From positions 1 through 8,145 of the forward strand of contig JADHLK010000062.1 in the NCBI GenBank assembly GCA_016780695.1: a stretch of 8,145 nt of DNA, in the 5' to 3' direction. Below are positions 1 through 6,356 of this stretch, piece after piece. The stretch's first letter is position 1, and each line of letters begins with the position of its first letter. Below the pieces are notes generated by a model that was not told where the DNA came from, did no database searches, and saw only the letters and a program-made list of their open reading frames with translations. This DNA comes from Alphaproteobacteria bacterium. Lineage in GTDB: Bacteria > Pseudomonadota > Alphaproteobacteria > Puniceispirillales > Puniceispirillaceae. A program made the position numbers and the translations under genes.

Positions 1-167
1 GATTCAGCCCGGCCCTGTTCCAAATTAATCAGCTCTGAATAAAAAGACCCTAAATCAACTGGAAACGGATCATAAAGCCTCGTCTGAAAATGAAACAGCT
101 ATCTGCCATCCAGTTCTGTTTCAATGCGACCCTCTTTGCACAAAATCGGGCAAGCTGGGGAAAATGG
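1..167. other. AT-rich noncoding stretch downstream of pdxH
   Basis: All three plus-strand frames entering from the left edge meet a stop within about 45 bases. The best minus-strand start here (ATG at 109) gives only about 19 codons and has no ribosome-binding site. I see no gene, tRNA or known RNA element. It is probably the 3' flank of pdxH plus intergenic DNA leading to a gene beyond the edge. Confidence 0.6.
91..123 (-). terminator. Weak hairpin, possible terminator of pdxH
   Basis: The arms TGAAACAG (91-98) and CTGTTTCA (116-123) are perfect 8-base inverse complements separated by 17 bases. Read on the minus strand, the hairpin begins about 45 bases after the pdxH stop and is followed by only four T residues (TTTTC). 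The stem is AT-rich and the loop is long, so this is a weak candidate for an intrinsic terminator. It may be fortuitous. Confidence 0.25.
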
Positions 168-800
168 CTATGGATTCAGCCGGATCGCCTGCCAGCTGCC
201 GGTCGCTGATTTTGTATATCGGAACCTGTCATGCAGCCGGAAAGCCCCATCTGCCCAAAATTCTATCTCCTGCGGACGCAACAGGAAGCCGCCCCAATGC
301 GGCGGGCGGTCAACCGGTCTGTCCTGCCAGCTTTTTTCCAGCTCGGCGACCTTTTCCTGCAAGGCTTCGCGGCTGGCCAGCGGCTGGGATTGATCTGAGG
401 CCCAGGCCCCTATCTGGCTGCCGCGCGGACGGCTGGCAAAATAGCCGTCGCTGACAGCAGCGCTGGCTTTTTCAATCCTCCCCACCGCCCGTATCTGGCG
501 GCGCAGCGATTTCCAGTGAAGGCAGAGCGCAGCCTTGCCGGTTGCGAGCAGCTCGTCTGATTTGCGGCTGGTATAATTGGTGAAAAACACAAACCCCTCA
601 TCCGACCATTGCCGCAGCAAAACCATCCGCACGGATGGCATCCCATCTGCCGCAACCGAGGCCAGCGCCACCGCATCATGATCGTTGATTTCTGCCTCTT
701 TTGCTTCTGCCATCCAGCTGCCAAATAGCTGAAAGGGATCAGCAGGCGGCGATTGGTGCAGCACGCCCGGAGCAGCCTGTTTTTCGATGCTATCTGACAT
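168..800 (-). CDS. pdxH: Pyridoxine/pyridoxamine 5'-phosphate oxidase
   Basis: This cytoplasmic FMN enzyme oxidises pyridoxine 5'-phosphate or pyridoxamine 5'-phosphate with O2 to pyridoxal 5'-phosphate. It is the last step of the DXP-dependent vitamin B6 route and part of salvage. The 210-residue product is close to the usual family length and covers the whole domain. FMN-contact segments are visible at RMVLLRQW (58-65), FFTNYTSRK (72-80) and RRQIRAVGR (100-108). The substrate region YFASRPRGSQIGAWAS spans 120-135. The C-terminal dimer domain carries WGGF (169-172), EFW (180-182) and RLHDRF (188-193), in which R188 and H190 correspond to E. coli R197 and H199. The ATG at 800 is preceded by GAGG with a 6-base spacer. 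The leader contains an 18-bp tandem repeat abutting that site. The gene diverges from the glycine-zipper gene and is probably transcribed alone. The identification is firm. Confidence 0.97.
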   Translation of the reverse strand: MSDSIEKQAAPGVLHQSPPADPFQLFGSWMAEAKEAEINDHDAVALASVAADGMPSVRMVLLRQWSDEGFVFFTNYTSRKSDELLATGKAALCLHWKSLRRQIRAVGRIEKASAAVSDGYFASRPRGSQIGAWASDQSQPLASREALQEKVAELEKSWQDRPVDRPPHWGGFLLRPQEIEFWADGAFRLHDRFRYTKSATGSWQAIRLNP

Positions 801-810
801 TTCTCGCCTC

Positions 811-846
811 TTTATTATTGGTTCCGGGTTTATTACTGGTTCCGGG
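811..846. repeat. 18-bp tandem duplication in the pdxH leader
   Basis: Two adjacent copies of TTTATTAYTGGTTCCGGG lie at 811-828 and 829-846. They differ only at the eighth base (T in the first copy, C in the second). The array ends one base before the pdxH ribosome-binding site on the minus strand, so both copies would lie in or near the pdxH 5' untranslated region. It could be a recent slippage duplication or a paired binding site. The sequence alone cannot separate these. Confidence 0.85.
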
Positions 847-911
847 CAGTGGCGGCCAACCCTGCATCACTTAAACCATCAGCCGGCATTTCCCAGACTG
901 GATATTCCATG

Positions 912-939
912 ATAGTATCTAGAGGCAAATTGCGATCAA
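912..939 (-). promoter_or_regulatory. Candidate sigma-70-like promoter for pdxH
   Basis: On the minus strand TTGATC (939-934) and TACTAT (917-912) are separated by 16 bases. Each hexamer matches four of six consensus positions. Transcription would start near 905 and give a leader of roughly 105 bases that contains the 18-bp tandem repeat. Matches of this quality occur by chance in AT-rich DNA, so confidence is low. Confidence 0.25.
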
Positions 940-974
940 ACAAGGTCTGTTGCCAAAACAGGCTTGCCACAGAA

Positions 975-1002
975 TTGCCATAAATCAAATTTAGTCTGTA
1001 AC
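975..1002 (+). promoter_or_regulatory. Candidate promoter for the glycine-zipper gene
   Basis: TTGCCA (975-980) and TGTAAC (997-1002) are separated by 16 bases, about 64 bases before the start codon at 1066. Each hexamer is a four-of-six match or better to the sigma-70 consensus. A second TTGCCA at 964-969 lies just upstream. The call rests only on weak hexamer matches and suitable position. Confidence 0.25.
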
Positions 1003-1054
1003 TGTGCCGCTTTGCAACCGGCCGGAAGTGATCAAGACTGAAAAAATCGCAAAA

Positions 1055-1059
1055 AGGAG
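1055..1059 (+). promoter_or_regulatory. Strong ribosome-binding site fixing the start at 1066
   Basis: AGGAG lies six bases before the ATG at 1066, which is close to ideal. This site decides for 1066 over the out-of-frame upstream ATG at 1004, which has no such site and overlaps the same DNA. Confidence 0.75.
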
Positions 1060-1065
1060 CAGCAG

Positions 1066-1608
1066 ATGTTCACCCGTTTGGCCCTTGGCCTTTTTCTGGT
1101 TTCCCTGCCGCTGGCGGCTGGTGCTGACACCCGCATTGAAACGGTGCTTGGCACAGTCATCAAGCAGGATAGCCGCACCGAAACAGTGGTGCGCAAAACC
1201 CCAACCACTGAACAGGTATGCCGGGATGTGGATGTGCCGGTCTATGCTGAGGCTAAATCAGGCGAGTCAAATCTGGGGGCGATGATTGTCGGCGGGCTGA
1301 TCGGCTCTGCTCTGGGCAATAAGATGTCTGACAGCAATGGCGGCGGGGCGGCCGGGGCCGTTGCCGGGGCGATTGTCGGCGGTGAAATATCCAAAAATTC
1401 CAATAAACAGGGGCAAATTGTCGGCTATCAGCGCCAGTCCGTCTGTGAGAATCGCTCTATTGTCCTGACCGAAAATGTGCAGCAGATCATCGGCTATCGG
1501 CTGACGGTAGAGGCAGATGGCCGGATCCTGACGCTGGATGTGCCAAACAGCTATCAAATTGGCCAGCGGGTGGAGATTCGGAAGCAGATTAGCTATTCGG
1601 TGCGCTAA
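1066..1608 (+). CDS. Secreted glycine-zipper (2TM) domain protein
   Basis: This 180-residue protein of unknown specific function is predicted to be exported to the periplasm or outer membrane. Residues 1-20 form a signal peptide: a basic start (MFTR), a hydrophobic core (LALGLFLVSLPLA) and a likely cleavage after AAGA. No lipobox cysteine follows, so it is not an evident lipoprotein. Residues 70-110 form a glycine zipper with repeated small-residue spacing (GAMIVGGLIGSALGN, then GGGAAGAVAGAIVGGEIS), as in the Rickettsia 17-kDa antigen / glycine-zipper 2TM family. A beta-rich C-terminal part (about 120-178) contains the family-like 'IIGYRLTVEADGR' segment. The only two cysteines, C52 and C127, flank the zipper and could pair after export. 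It has its own strong ribosome-binding site and a candidate terminator, so it is probably monocistronic. The domain call is good but the cellular role is not known. Confidence 0.85.
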   Translation: MFTRLALGLFLVSLPLAAGADTRIETVLGTVIKQDSRTETVVRKTPTTEQVCRDVDVPVYAEAKSGESNLGAMIVGGLIGSALGNKMSDSNGGGAAGAVAGAIVGGEISKNSNKQGQIVGYQRQSVCENRSIVLTENVQQIIGYRLTVEADGRILTLDVPNSYQIGQRVEIRKQISYSVR

Positions 1609-1642
1609 CTCTGGTTGGCAGAGGCACTGCTAAGATGATGCC

Positions 1643-1676
1643 GGGGCTGCATGACTTGCGGCCCCTGCTGCTTTTA
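1643..1676 (+). terminator. Candidate intrinsic terminator of the glycine-zipper gene
   Basis: The arms GGGGCTGCA (1643-1651) and TGCGGCCCC (1657-1665) form a 9-base-pair stem with one G-U pair and a TGACT loop. The stem begins about 34 bases after the stop codon. The following bases TGCTGCTTTTA have a short, interrupted T stretch, so termination may be partial and allow some read-through into fabI. Confidence 0.5.
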
Positions 1677-1764
1677 GGGTAAGAAAAAGGCGTGGGCAAC
1701 ACAGACGATCACCGCAGCCCGATAACAAGCCCGGGCAGCGACCAGATTTGAGGACAAACAGATA

Positions 1765-2598
1765 ATGACTTCAGGAAACGGCACTTCCGGGCTTCTGGCA
1801 GGCAAGCGCGGGCTGATTATGGGTGTGGCAAATAACCGGTCTATCGGCTGGGGTATCGCAGAGGCGGCAGCCGCACAGGGAGCTGAACTGGCCTTCACCT
1901 ATCAAGGAGATGCTCTGAAAAAACGGGTCGTGCCGCTGGCAGACCAGCTGGGCAGCCAGACAGTCATGGAATGTGATGTCAGCTCTGATCAGTCAATGGA
2001 CAGCGTTTTTGCAGCCTTGCAGGAGCAATGGGGCAGCCTCGATTTTCTGGTGCATGCCATCGCCTGGTCAGACAAGGATGAGCTGACCGGCGAATATCTG
2101 GATACCAGCCGCGATAATTTTACCCGCACAATGGATATTTCAGTCTATAGCTTCACCGCGCTGGCCCAGCGCGCCGCCGCCATGATGAATGAGGGCGGCT
2201 CCATGCTGACCCTGACCTATTACGGGGCTGAGCGGGTCATGCCGCATTACAATGTCATGGGGGTGGCCAAGGCCGCGCTGGAAGCCTCGGTGCGCTATCT
2301 GGCGGTGGATCTGGGCGGGCGCAATATCCGTGTGAACGGGCTGTCTGCCGGACCGATGAAAACGCTGGCGGCGTCCGGTATCGGAGATTTCCGCTATATT
2401 CTGAAATGGAATGAATATAATTCACCGCTGAAACGCAATGTCACGCTGGCAGATGTTGGCGGGGCCGGCGTCTATCTGCTCTCAGATCTATCCTCCGGCG
2501 TGTCCGGTGAAACGCATCATGTGGATTGCGGCTATCATGTTGTCGGCATGAAAGCTGTGGATGCCCCGGACATTTCGGTCGTCAAATCAGATGAGTGA
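1765..2598 (+). CDS. fabI: Enoyl-[acyl-carrier-protein] reductase (NADH)
   Basis: FabI reduces trans-2-enoyl-ACP to acyl-ACP, the final step of each cytoplasmic fatty-acid elongation cycle. The 277-residue product has the divergent short-chain reductase fold. The nucleotide-binding loop is GVANNRSIGWGIA (20-32). The catalytic pattern Y152-x9-Y162-x6-K169 matches E. coli Y146, Y156 and K163. DISVYSFTALAQ (124-135) and NIRVNGLSAGPMKTLAASGI (187-206) are typical of the family. The segment HAIAWSDKDEL (97-107) places Ala where E. coli has Gly93, a known triclosan-contact position. The ATG at 1765 is preceded by TGAGGA with a 10-base spacer. Its last 8 bases overlap the start of aroC, so the two are almost certainly co-transcribed and translationally coupled. 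The identification is firm. Confidence 0.97.
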   Translation: MTSGNGTSGLLAGKRGLIMGVANNRSIGWGIAEAAAAQGAELAFTYQGDALKKRVVPLADQLGSQTVMECDVSSDQSMDSVFAALQEQWGSLDFLVHAIAWSDKDELTGEYLDTSRDNFTRTMDISVYSFTALAQRAAAMMNEGGSMLTLTYYGAERVMPHYNVMGVAKAALEASVRYLAVDLGGRNIRVNGLSAGPMKTLAASGIGDFRYILKWNEYNSPLKRNVTLADVGGAGVYLLSDLSSGVSGETHHVDCGYHVVGMKAVDAPDISVVKSDE

Positions 2599-3685
2599 TA
2601 ATCGCTTTGGCCAGCTGTTCAGCTTTACCAGCTTTGGGGAAAGCCACGGGCCGGCGATTGGCTGTGTGGTGGATGGGGTGCCGCCCCGCCTGCCGCTCTC
2701 GGCTGAGGCCATCCAGCCCTATCTGGATCGCCGCCGCCCGGGCCAGTCGCGCTTTGTCACCCAGCGCCGCGAGGCTGATCAGGTGGAAATCCTGTCCGGC
2801 GTTTTTGACGGGATGACCACCGGCACGCCGATTGGCCTTTTGATCCATAACACCGATCAACGCAGCCGCGATTATGGCGAGATTGCCCGCCAATTCCGCC
2901 CCGGCCATGCAGATTATACCTATCAGGCAAAATACGGCATCCGTGACTATCGCGGCGGCGGGCGTTCCAGCGCGCGCGAAACCGCCATGCGGGTGGCCGC
3001 CGGGGCAATTGCCGATTTGACCCTGAAACAGGCTTTGGGGCCGGATTATTCGATCACCGGCTCAGTTGTGCAGCTGGGCCCGCACAAGATTGACCGCAGC
3101 AATTTTGACCCTGCCCAAATTGATCAGAATCCATTTTTCTGCGCTGATGCCAAGGCTGCCGAAGCCTGGGCAGACTGGCTGGACGGGGTGCGCAAGGCCG
3201 GTAATTCTGCCGGCGCGGTGGTTGAGGTGGTGGCCAGCGGCGTGCCAGCGGGGCTTGGCCAGCCTGTCTATGGCAAGCTGGATGCCGAATTGGCGGCCGC
3301 CATGATGGGCATCAATGCAGTCAAGGGCGTGGAGATTGGCAGCGGCTTTGATCTGGCGGCCCGGCCCGGCGATGAAGCCGGGGATGAGATGCGCATGGGG
3401 GCTGATGGGCAGCCTGAATTCTTGTCTAATCATGCGGGCGGCGTGCTGGGCGGCATCAGCTCTGGCCAGCCAGTTGTAGTGCGCCTTGCAATTAAGCCGA
3501 CCTCCTCTATCCTTACGCCGCGCCAATCCATCGATCAGGATGGCAAAGAGGTGGCGCTGCAAACCAAGGGCCGCCATGATCCCTGTGTCGGGATACGGGC
3601 GGTGCCGGTTGCTGAGGCGATGATGGCCTGCGTGCTGCTGGATCAGCTGATGCGCCACCGCGCGCAGACCCAGCTGCTGGGCTGA
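2591..3685 (+). CDS. aroC: Chorismate synthase
   Basis: AroC converts 5-enolpyruvylshikimate 3-phosphate to chorismate, the last common step of the shikimate pathway, using reduced FMN as a catalytic cofactor. The 364-residue product has the three family signatures: GESHGPAIGCVVDG (16-29), the GGGRSSARETA loop (122-132) and KGRHDPCVGIRAVPVAEAM (326-344). The two histidines implicated in catalysis are present, H19 in GESHG and H106 in RPGHADYTY. I chose the ATG at 2591 because MSDNRFGQLFSFTSFGESHG matches the conserved family N-terminus. An in-frame ATG at 2561 would add ten unrelated residues inside fabI. No clear Shine-Dalgarno sequence precedes 2591, which fits coupling to fabI through the 8-base overlap ATGAGTGA. 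The gene converges on tlyA with a 3-base gap. Confidence 0.97.
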   Translation: MSDNRFGQLFSFTSFGESHGPAIGCVVDGVPPRLPLSAEAIQPYLDRRRPGQSRFVTQRREADQVEILSGVFDGMTTGTPIGLLIHNTDQRSRDYGEIARQFRPGHADYTYQAKYGIRDYRGGGRSSARETAMRVAAGAIADLTLKQALGPDYSITGSVVQLGPHKIDRSNFDPAQIDQNPFFCADAKAAEAWADWLDGVRKAGNSAGAVVEVVASGVPAGLGQPVYGKLDAELAAAMMGINAVKGVEIGSGFDLAARPGDEAGDEMRMGADGQPEFLSNHAGGVLGGISSGQPVVVRLAIKPTSSILTPRQSIDQDGKEVALQTKGRHDPCVGIRAVPVAEAMMACVLLDQLMRHRAQTQLLG

Positions 3686-3688
3686 CCG

Positions 3689-4450
3689 CTAGCTGGCTTT
3701 TTCTGCAGCCAGCAGATATTCCTGATTACCGCCGCGCCCGGCCAGCGGGCTCTCAATAACGCCTCGCGGCTGCCAGCCATGCTCTGCCAACCAATCCGCT
3801 ATCCGGGCCACGGCCTGCTGGCGGGCGGCTGCATCACGCACAATCCCGCCCTTGGCGAGATGTTTTGGCCCCAGTTCAAATTGCGGCTTGACCAGCACCA
3901 GTAGCTGGCATTGCGGGGCAGCCAGCCCAAGGCTGGGGCCGAGCGCAAGTTGCAGGGAAATAAAAGACAGATCAGCTGTGATCAGCTGCGGGGCCTCTGG
4001 GATCAGTGCCGCGGTCAGCTGGCGGGCATCTGTTTTTTCCAGCGAGACCAGCCCGGCGAACCCCTGCAAATCGCTGTGTAGCTGGCCGCTGCCCACATCC
4101 ACCGCATAGACGCGCCTGGCACCACGCTGCAGCAAAAGCTGGGAAAACCCGCCCGTGGACGCCCCCAGATCCAGACAAATTTTGCCAGCCGGATCGCACT
4201 GGCTGAACTGATCAAGCCCAGCCTGTAATTTCAGCGCCGCCCGACTAACCCAGCCGACCAGCTGGCTGGCAATTTCTATCTGGCTGTCTGCATTGATAAG
4301 GCGGGCCGGTTTGTCCACTATGCGGCCATCCGCCCGCACCGCCTGTTCGGCAATCATCTGGCGGGCGCGTTCCCGGCTCTCGGCATGGCCCAGCTGAACC
4401 AGCATCTGATCCGCCCGGCCGCGCGGCGCGATCGGGTCAGCTGCGGGCAT
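3689..4450 (-). CDS. tlyA: TlyA-family rRNA 2'-O-methyltransferase (hemolysin A family)
   Basis: Characterised TlyA enzymes use S-adenosylmethionine to methylate the 2'-O of specific cytidines in rRNA. The old 'hemolysin' name is probably misleading. The 253-residue product begins with an S4 RNA-binding domain (about 11-62, RADQMLVQLGHAESRERARQ and following). A FtsJ-like methyltransferase domain follows: the SAM loop LDLGASTGGF (93-102) and VYAVDVG (114-120). The K-D-K-E catalytic set is visible as K74 (SRAALKL), D160 (TADLSFISL), K188 (VKPQFE) and E244 (GGNQEYLL). The ATG at 4450 gives the usual short lead into the S4 domain. An in-frame ATG at 4495 would add 15 residues unlike the family. 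No good Shine-Dalgarno sequence precedes 4450. The start overlaps the dxs 3' end by 14 bases, which suggests coupling. Whether it modifies 16S, 23S or both rRNAs cannot be told. Confidence 0.93.
   Translation of the reverse strand: MPAADPIAPRGRADQMLVQLGHAESRERARQMIAEQAVRADGRIVDKPARLINADSQIEIASQLVGWVSRAALKLQAGLDQFSQCDPAGKICLDLGASTGGFSQLLLQRGARRVYAVDVGSGQLHSDLQGFAGLVSLEKTDARQLTAALIPEAPQLITADLSFISLQLALGPSLGLAAPQCQLLVLVKPQFELGPKHLAKGGIVRDAAARQQAVARIADWLAEHGWQPRGVIESPLAGRGGNQEYLLAAEKAS
3692..3713. repeat. Inverted repeat at the aroC/tlyA convergent junction
   Basis: GCTGGCT (3692-3698) and AGCCAGC (3707-3713) form a 7-base-pair stem with an 8-base loop, seven bases after the aroC stop and inside the last codons of tlyA. 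A competing pair, CTGCTGG (3674-3680) and CCAGCAG (3709-3715), overlaps it. Neither is followed by a T run on the plus strand, so it is not a canonical terminator. It could still hinder transcripts from both sides. Confidence 0.35.
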
Positions 4451-6356
4451 GGTGGCGGGCTGTTTTGCCGGCCAGCAACAGGCGCGCCTTTTCATAAAGC
4501 CCGCCTACATCCAGACCGGCGATTTCCAGCTGGCGTTCTCTTGCGGCATGGTCAAGATAGCGTTCCGGTAAATGCGCTGTGCGAATCTTCAAGCCCTTGT
4601 CCAGCGCCCCGCTCTCTGCCAGATAATCCAACACCAAAGCTGAAAAGCCGCCGCTGCTGGCTTCTTCTACCACCAGCAGGGCGGAATGATCTGCTACCAG
4701 CCGGTCCAGCAAGCCGGTATCCAGCGGCTTGGCAAAACGGGCATCTGCCAGCGTGATCTGATGGCCCTCGCCTGCCAGCCTGTCAGCCAGCTGGCTGGTT
4801 TGTTCCAGCATTGTTCCGAGGCTTAGCACGGCCAGATCGCTCCCTTCACGGATGATCCGCCCCTTGCCGATCGTCAGCGGAGCCGGCTGTTCCGGCAGGG
4901 CGACACCGCTGCCTGTGCCACGCGGATAGCGCAGCGCACAAGGCCCGCCCTCATAGGCGGCGGCGGTTGCAACCATACGCACAAGCTCCGCCTCATCTGC
5001 TGGACACATAATCATCATATTTGGCAGGCAAGACAGCCAGGCCAGATCAAAAACCCCGGCATGGGTCGCCCCATCCGCCCCTACCAGCCCGGCCCGGTCA
5101 ATGGCAAAACGCACCGGCAAATTCTGAATCGCCACATCATGCACCAGCTGATCATAACCGCGCTGCAAAAAGGTGGAATAAATCGCACAAAAGGGCTTCA
5201 TCCCCTCCGTTGCCAGCCCGGCCGCAAAGGTCACCGCGTGCTGTTCAGCGATACCCACATCAAAAACCCTATCCGGAAATTCGGTGGCCAGCTTGTTCAG
5301 GCCGGTACCAGACGGCATGGCAGCTGTGATCGCCACGATCTGGCTGTCCTTGCGGGCTTCTTCGATCAGCGCCCCGGCAAAAACAGAGGTAAAGGAAGGC
5401 AGGTTACCGGCGGGCTTTACCTGCTCACCTGTGATCACATCAAATTTAGGCACCGCATGATATTTTTCTGAACTGGGGCCAGCAAACGGGTGGCCGCGGC
5501 CTTTTTCAGTCACCACATGAACCAGCACCGGGCCGCGCACCTCGCCATCGCGCAGATTTTTCAGAACCGGCAGCAAATGGCCCAGATCATGGCCATCAAT
5601 CGGCCCAATATGGAAAAAACCCAACTCCGAGAACAGCGAATGACCCCCCACCAGATCCCGTGCCAGATGATGCGCCCGCCGCGCCGCTTGCCGCGCCTCG
5701 CTGGGGAAACGGTTGGCCACCTCTTTCACCAGCCCGCGAATAGAATGATAGGGGCGCGAGCTGATCAGCTCCGACAGGTAGGAAGACAACGCCCCCACCG
5801 GCTGGGCAATCGACATATCATTATCGTTCAAAATCACGATCAGATCATGATCCGAAGCCCCGGCATTATTCAGCGCCTCATAAGCCATGCCAGCAGACAG
5901 GGCCCCGTCGCCGATCACCGCTATCACCTGATTGTCGCGGCCCTGCAAGTCGCGGGCAACCGCCATGCCATGGCCAGCTGAGATAGAGGTAGAGGAATGG
6001 CCAGCCCCGAACGGGTCAAATTCTGATTCAGAGCGTTTGGTAAAACCGGACAGGCCGCCTTCCTGGCGCAGCGTGCGGATACGATCCCGCCGCCCGGTCA
6101 GAATCTTGTGCGGATAGGCCTGATGGCCGACATCCCAAATAAGCCTGTCTTGCGGGGTATTGAACACATAATGCAGCGCCACGGTTAGCTCTACCACCCC
6201 CAGACCGGCCCCTAAATGGCCGCCTGTCTGGGCTACGGCCCGGATGGTCTCAGCGCGCAATTCATCTGCCAGCTGCGCCAGCTGTGCTTCCGGCAAGGCA
6301 CGCAGATCGGCAACCGAGCTAATTTTGTCCAGCAAAGCTGTTTTTGAGTCTGTCAC
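4437..6356 (-). CDS. dxs: 1-deoxy-D-xylulose-5-phosphate synthase
   Basis: DXS is a thiamine-diphosphate enzyme that condenses pyruvate with D-glyceraldehyde 3-phosphate, releasing CO2 and giving DXP. DXP is the precursor for MEP-pathway isoprenoids, for thiamine and, with PdxJ, for vitamin B6. The 639-residue product is full length. The cofactor-binding GDG motif is at 149-151, with LNDNDMSI following at 176-183. H47 in GGHLGAGLG and E371 in DVGIAEQHAV match the proton-transfer His and Glu. DRAGLVGADGATHAG (420-434) holds the substrate-contact Arg, Asp and His. The transketolase C-terminal domain contains ARFAKPLD (539-546). I chose the GTG at 6356: a G-rich tract lies just upstream, and MTDSKTALLDKISSVADLRAL fits the family start. 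It follows ispA after 111 bases and overlaps tlyA by 14. The identification is firm. Confidence 0.98.
   Translation of the reverse strand: MTDSKTALLDKISSVADLRALPEAQLAQLADELRAETIRAVAQTGGHLGAGLGVVELTVALHYVFNTPQDRLIWDVGHQAYPHKILTGRRDRIRTLRQEGGLSGFTKRSESEFDPFGAGHSSTSISAGHGMAVARDLQGRDNQVIAVIGDGALSAGMAYEALNNAGASDHDLIVILNDNDMSIAQPVGALSSYLSELISSRPYHSIRGLVKEVANRFPSEARQAARRAHHLARDLVGGHSLFSELGFFHIGPIDGHDLGHLLPVLKNLRDGEVRGPVLVHVVTEKGRGHPFAGPSSEKYHAVPKFDVITGEQVKPAGNLPSFTSVFAGALIEEARKDSQIVAITAAMPSGTGLNKLATEFPDRVFDVGIAEQHAVTFAAGLATEGMKPFCAIYSTFLQRGYDQLVHDVAIQNLPVRFAIDRAGLVGADGATHAGVFDLAWLSCLPNMMIMCPADEAELVRMVATAAAYEGGPCALRYPRGTGSGVALPEQPAPLTIGKGRIIREGSDLAVLSLGTMLEQTSQLADRLAGEGHQITLADARFAKPLDTGLLDRLVADHSALLVVEEASSGGFSALVLDYLAESGALDKGLKIRTAHLPERYLDHAARERQLEIAGLDVGGLYEKARLLLAGKTARHHARS

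Larger units (their letters stand above)
801..1065. other. Divergent intergenic region pdxH / glycine-zipper gene
   Basis: This 265-base AT-rich gap separates two divergent genes. It holds the pdxH ribosome-binding site (GAGG, 807-810 on the minus strand), an 18-bp tandem duplication, a weak promoter candidate for each direction and the strong ribosome-binding site of the plus-strand gene. One minus-strand frame stays open from 1069 to the stop at 833-835. Its internal starts lack a Shine-Dalgarno sequence, so I do not call it a gene and describe it under findings. Confidence 0.6.

Noticed and set aside
1..180. Direct repeat GATTCAGCC at 1-9 and 172-180 as an attachment-site pair
   Set aside because: The match is only 9 bases, has no integrase or tRNA nearby, and falls partly inside the pdxH coding end.
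1004..1285. Plus-strand open frame starting at ATG 1004
   Set aside because: It overlaps the glycine-zipper gene in another frame, has no ribosome-binding site and encodes no coherent signal peptide or domain.
1674..1898. Minus-strand open frame overlapping the fabI start
   Set aside because: It starts inside the fabI nucleotide-binding region and ends in the intergenic gap. It is low complexity with no ribosome-binding site and is probably a shadow.
2561..2590. Ten-residue upstream extension of aroC from ATG 2561
   Set aside because: The added residues lie inside fabI and do not match the conserved chorismate synthase N-terminus, which begins at 2591.
3062..3658. Long minus-strand open frame (198 codons) opposite aroC
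   Set aside because: It lies wholly within aroC, which has all family signatures. The translation is rich in His, Ala and Arg with no recognisable domain, as expected for an antisense shadow of biased codons.
4257..4800. Recurring CAGCTGGCTGG-like words as a possible uptake or Chi-like signal
   Set aside because: They fall inside coding sequence and are explained by frequent CAG (Gln), CTG (Leu) and GCC/GGC (Ala/Gly) codons. They show no regular spacing or strand bias that I could establish.
5061..5981. Plus-strand open frames of 136 and 163 codons opposite dxs
   Set aside because: Both are fully contained in dxs on the other strand, have no ribosome-binding site or recognisable motif, and show the His/Gln/Arg-rich composition of antisense frames.
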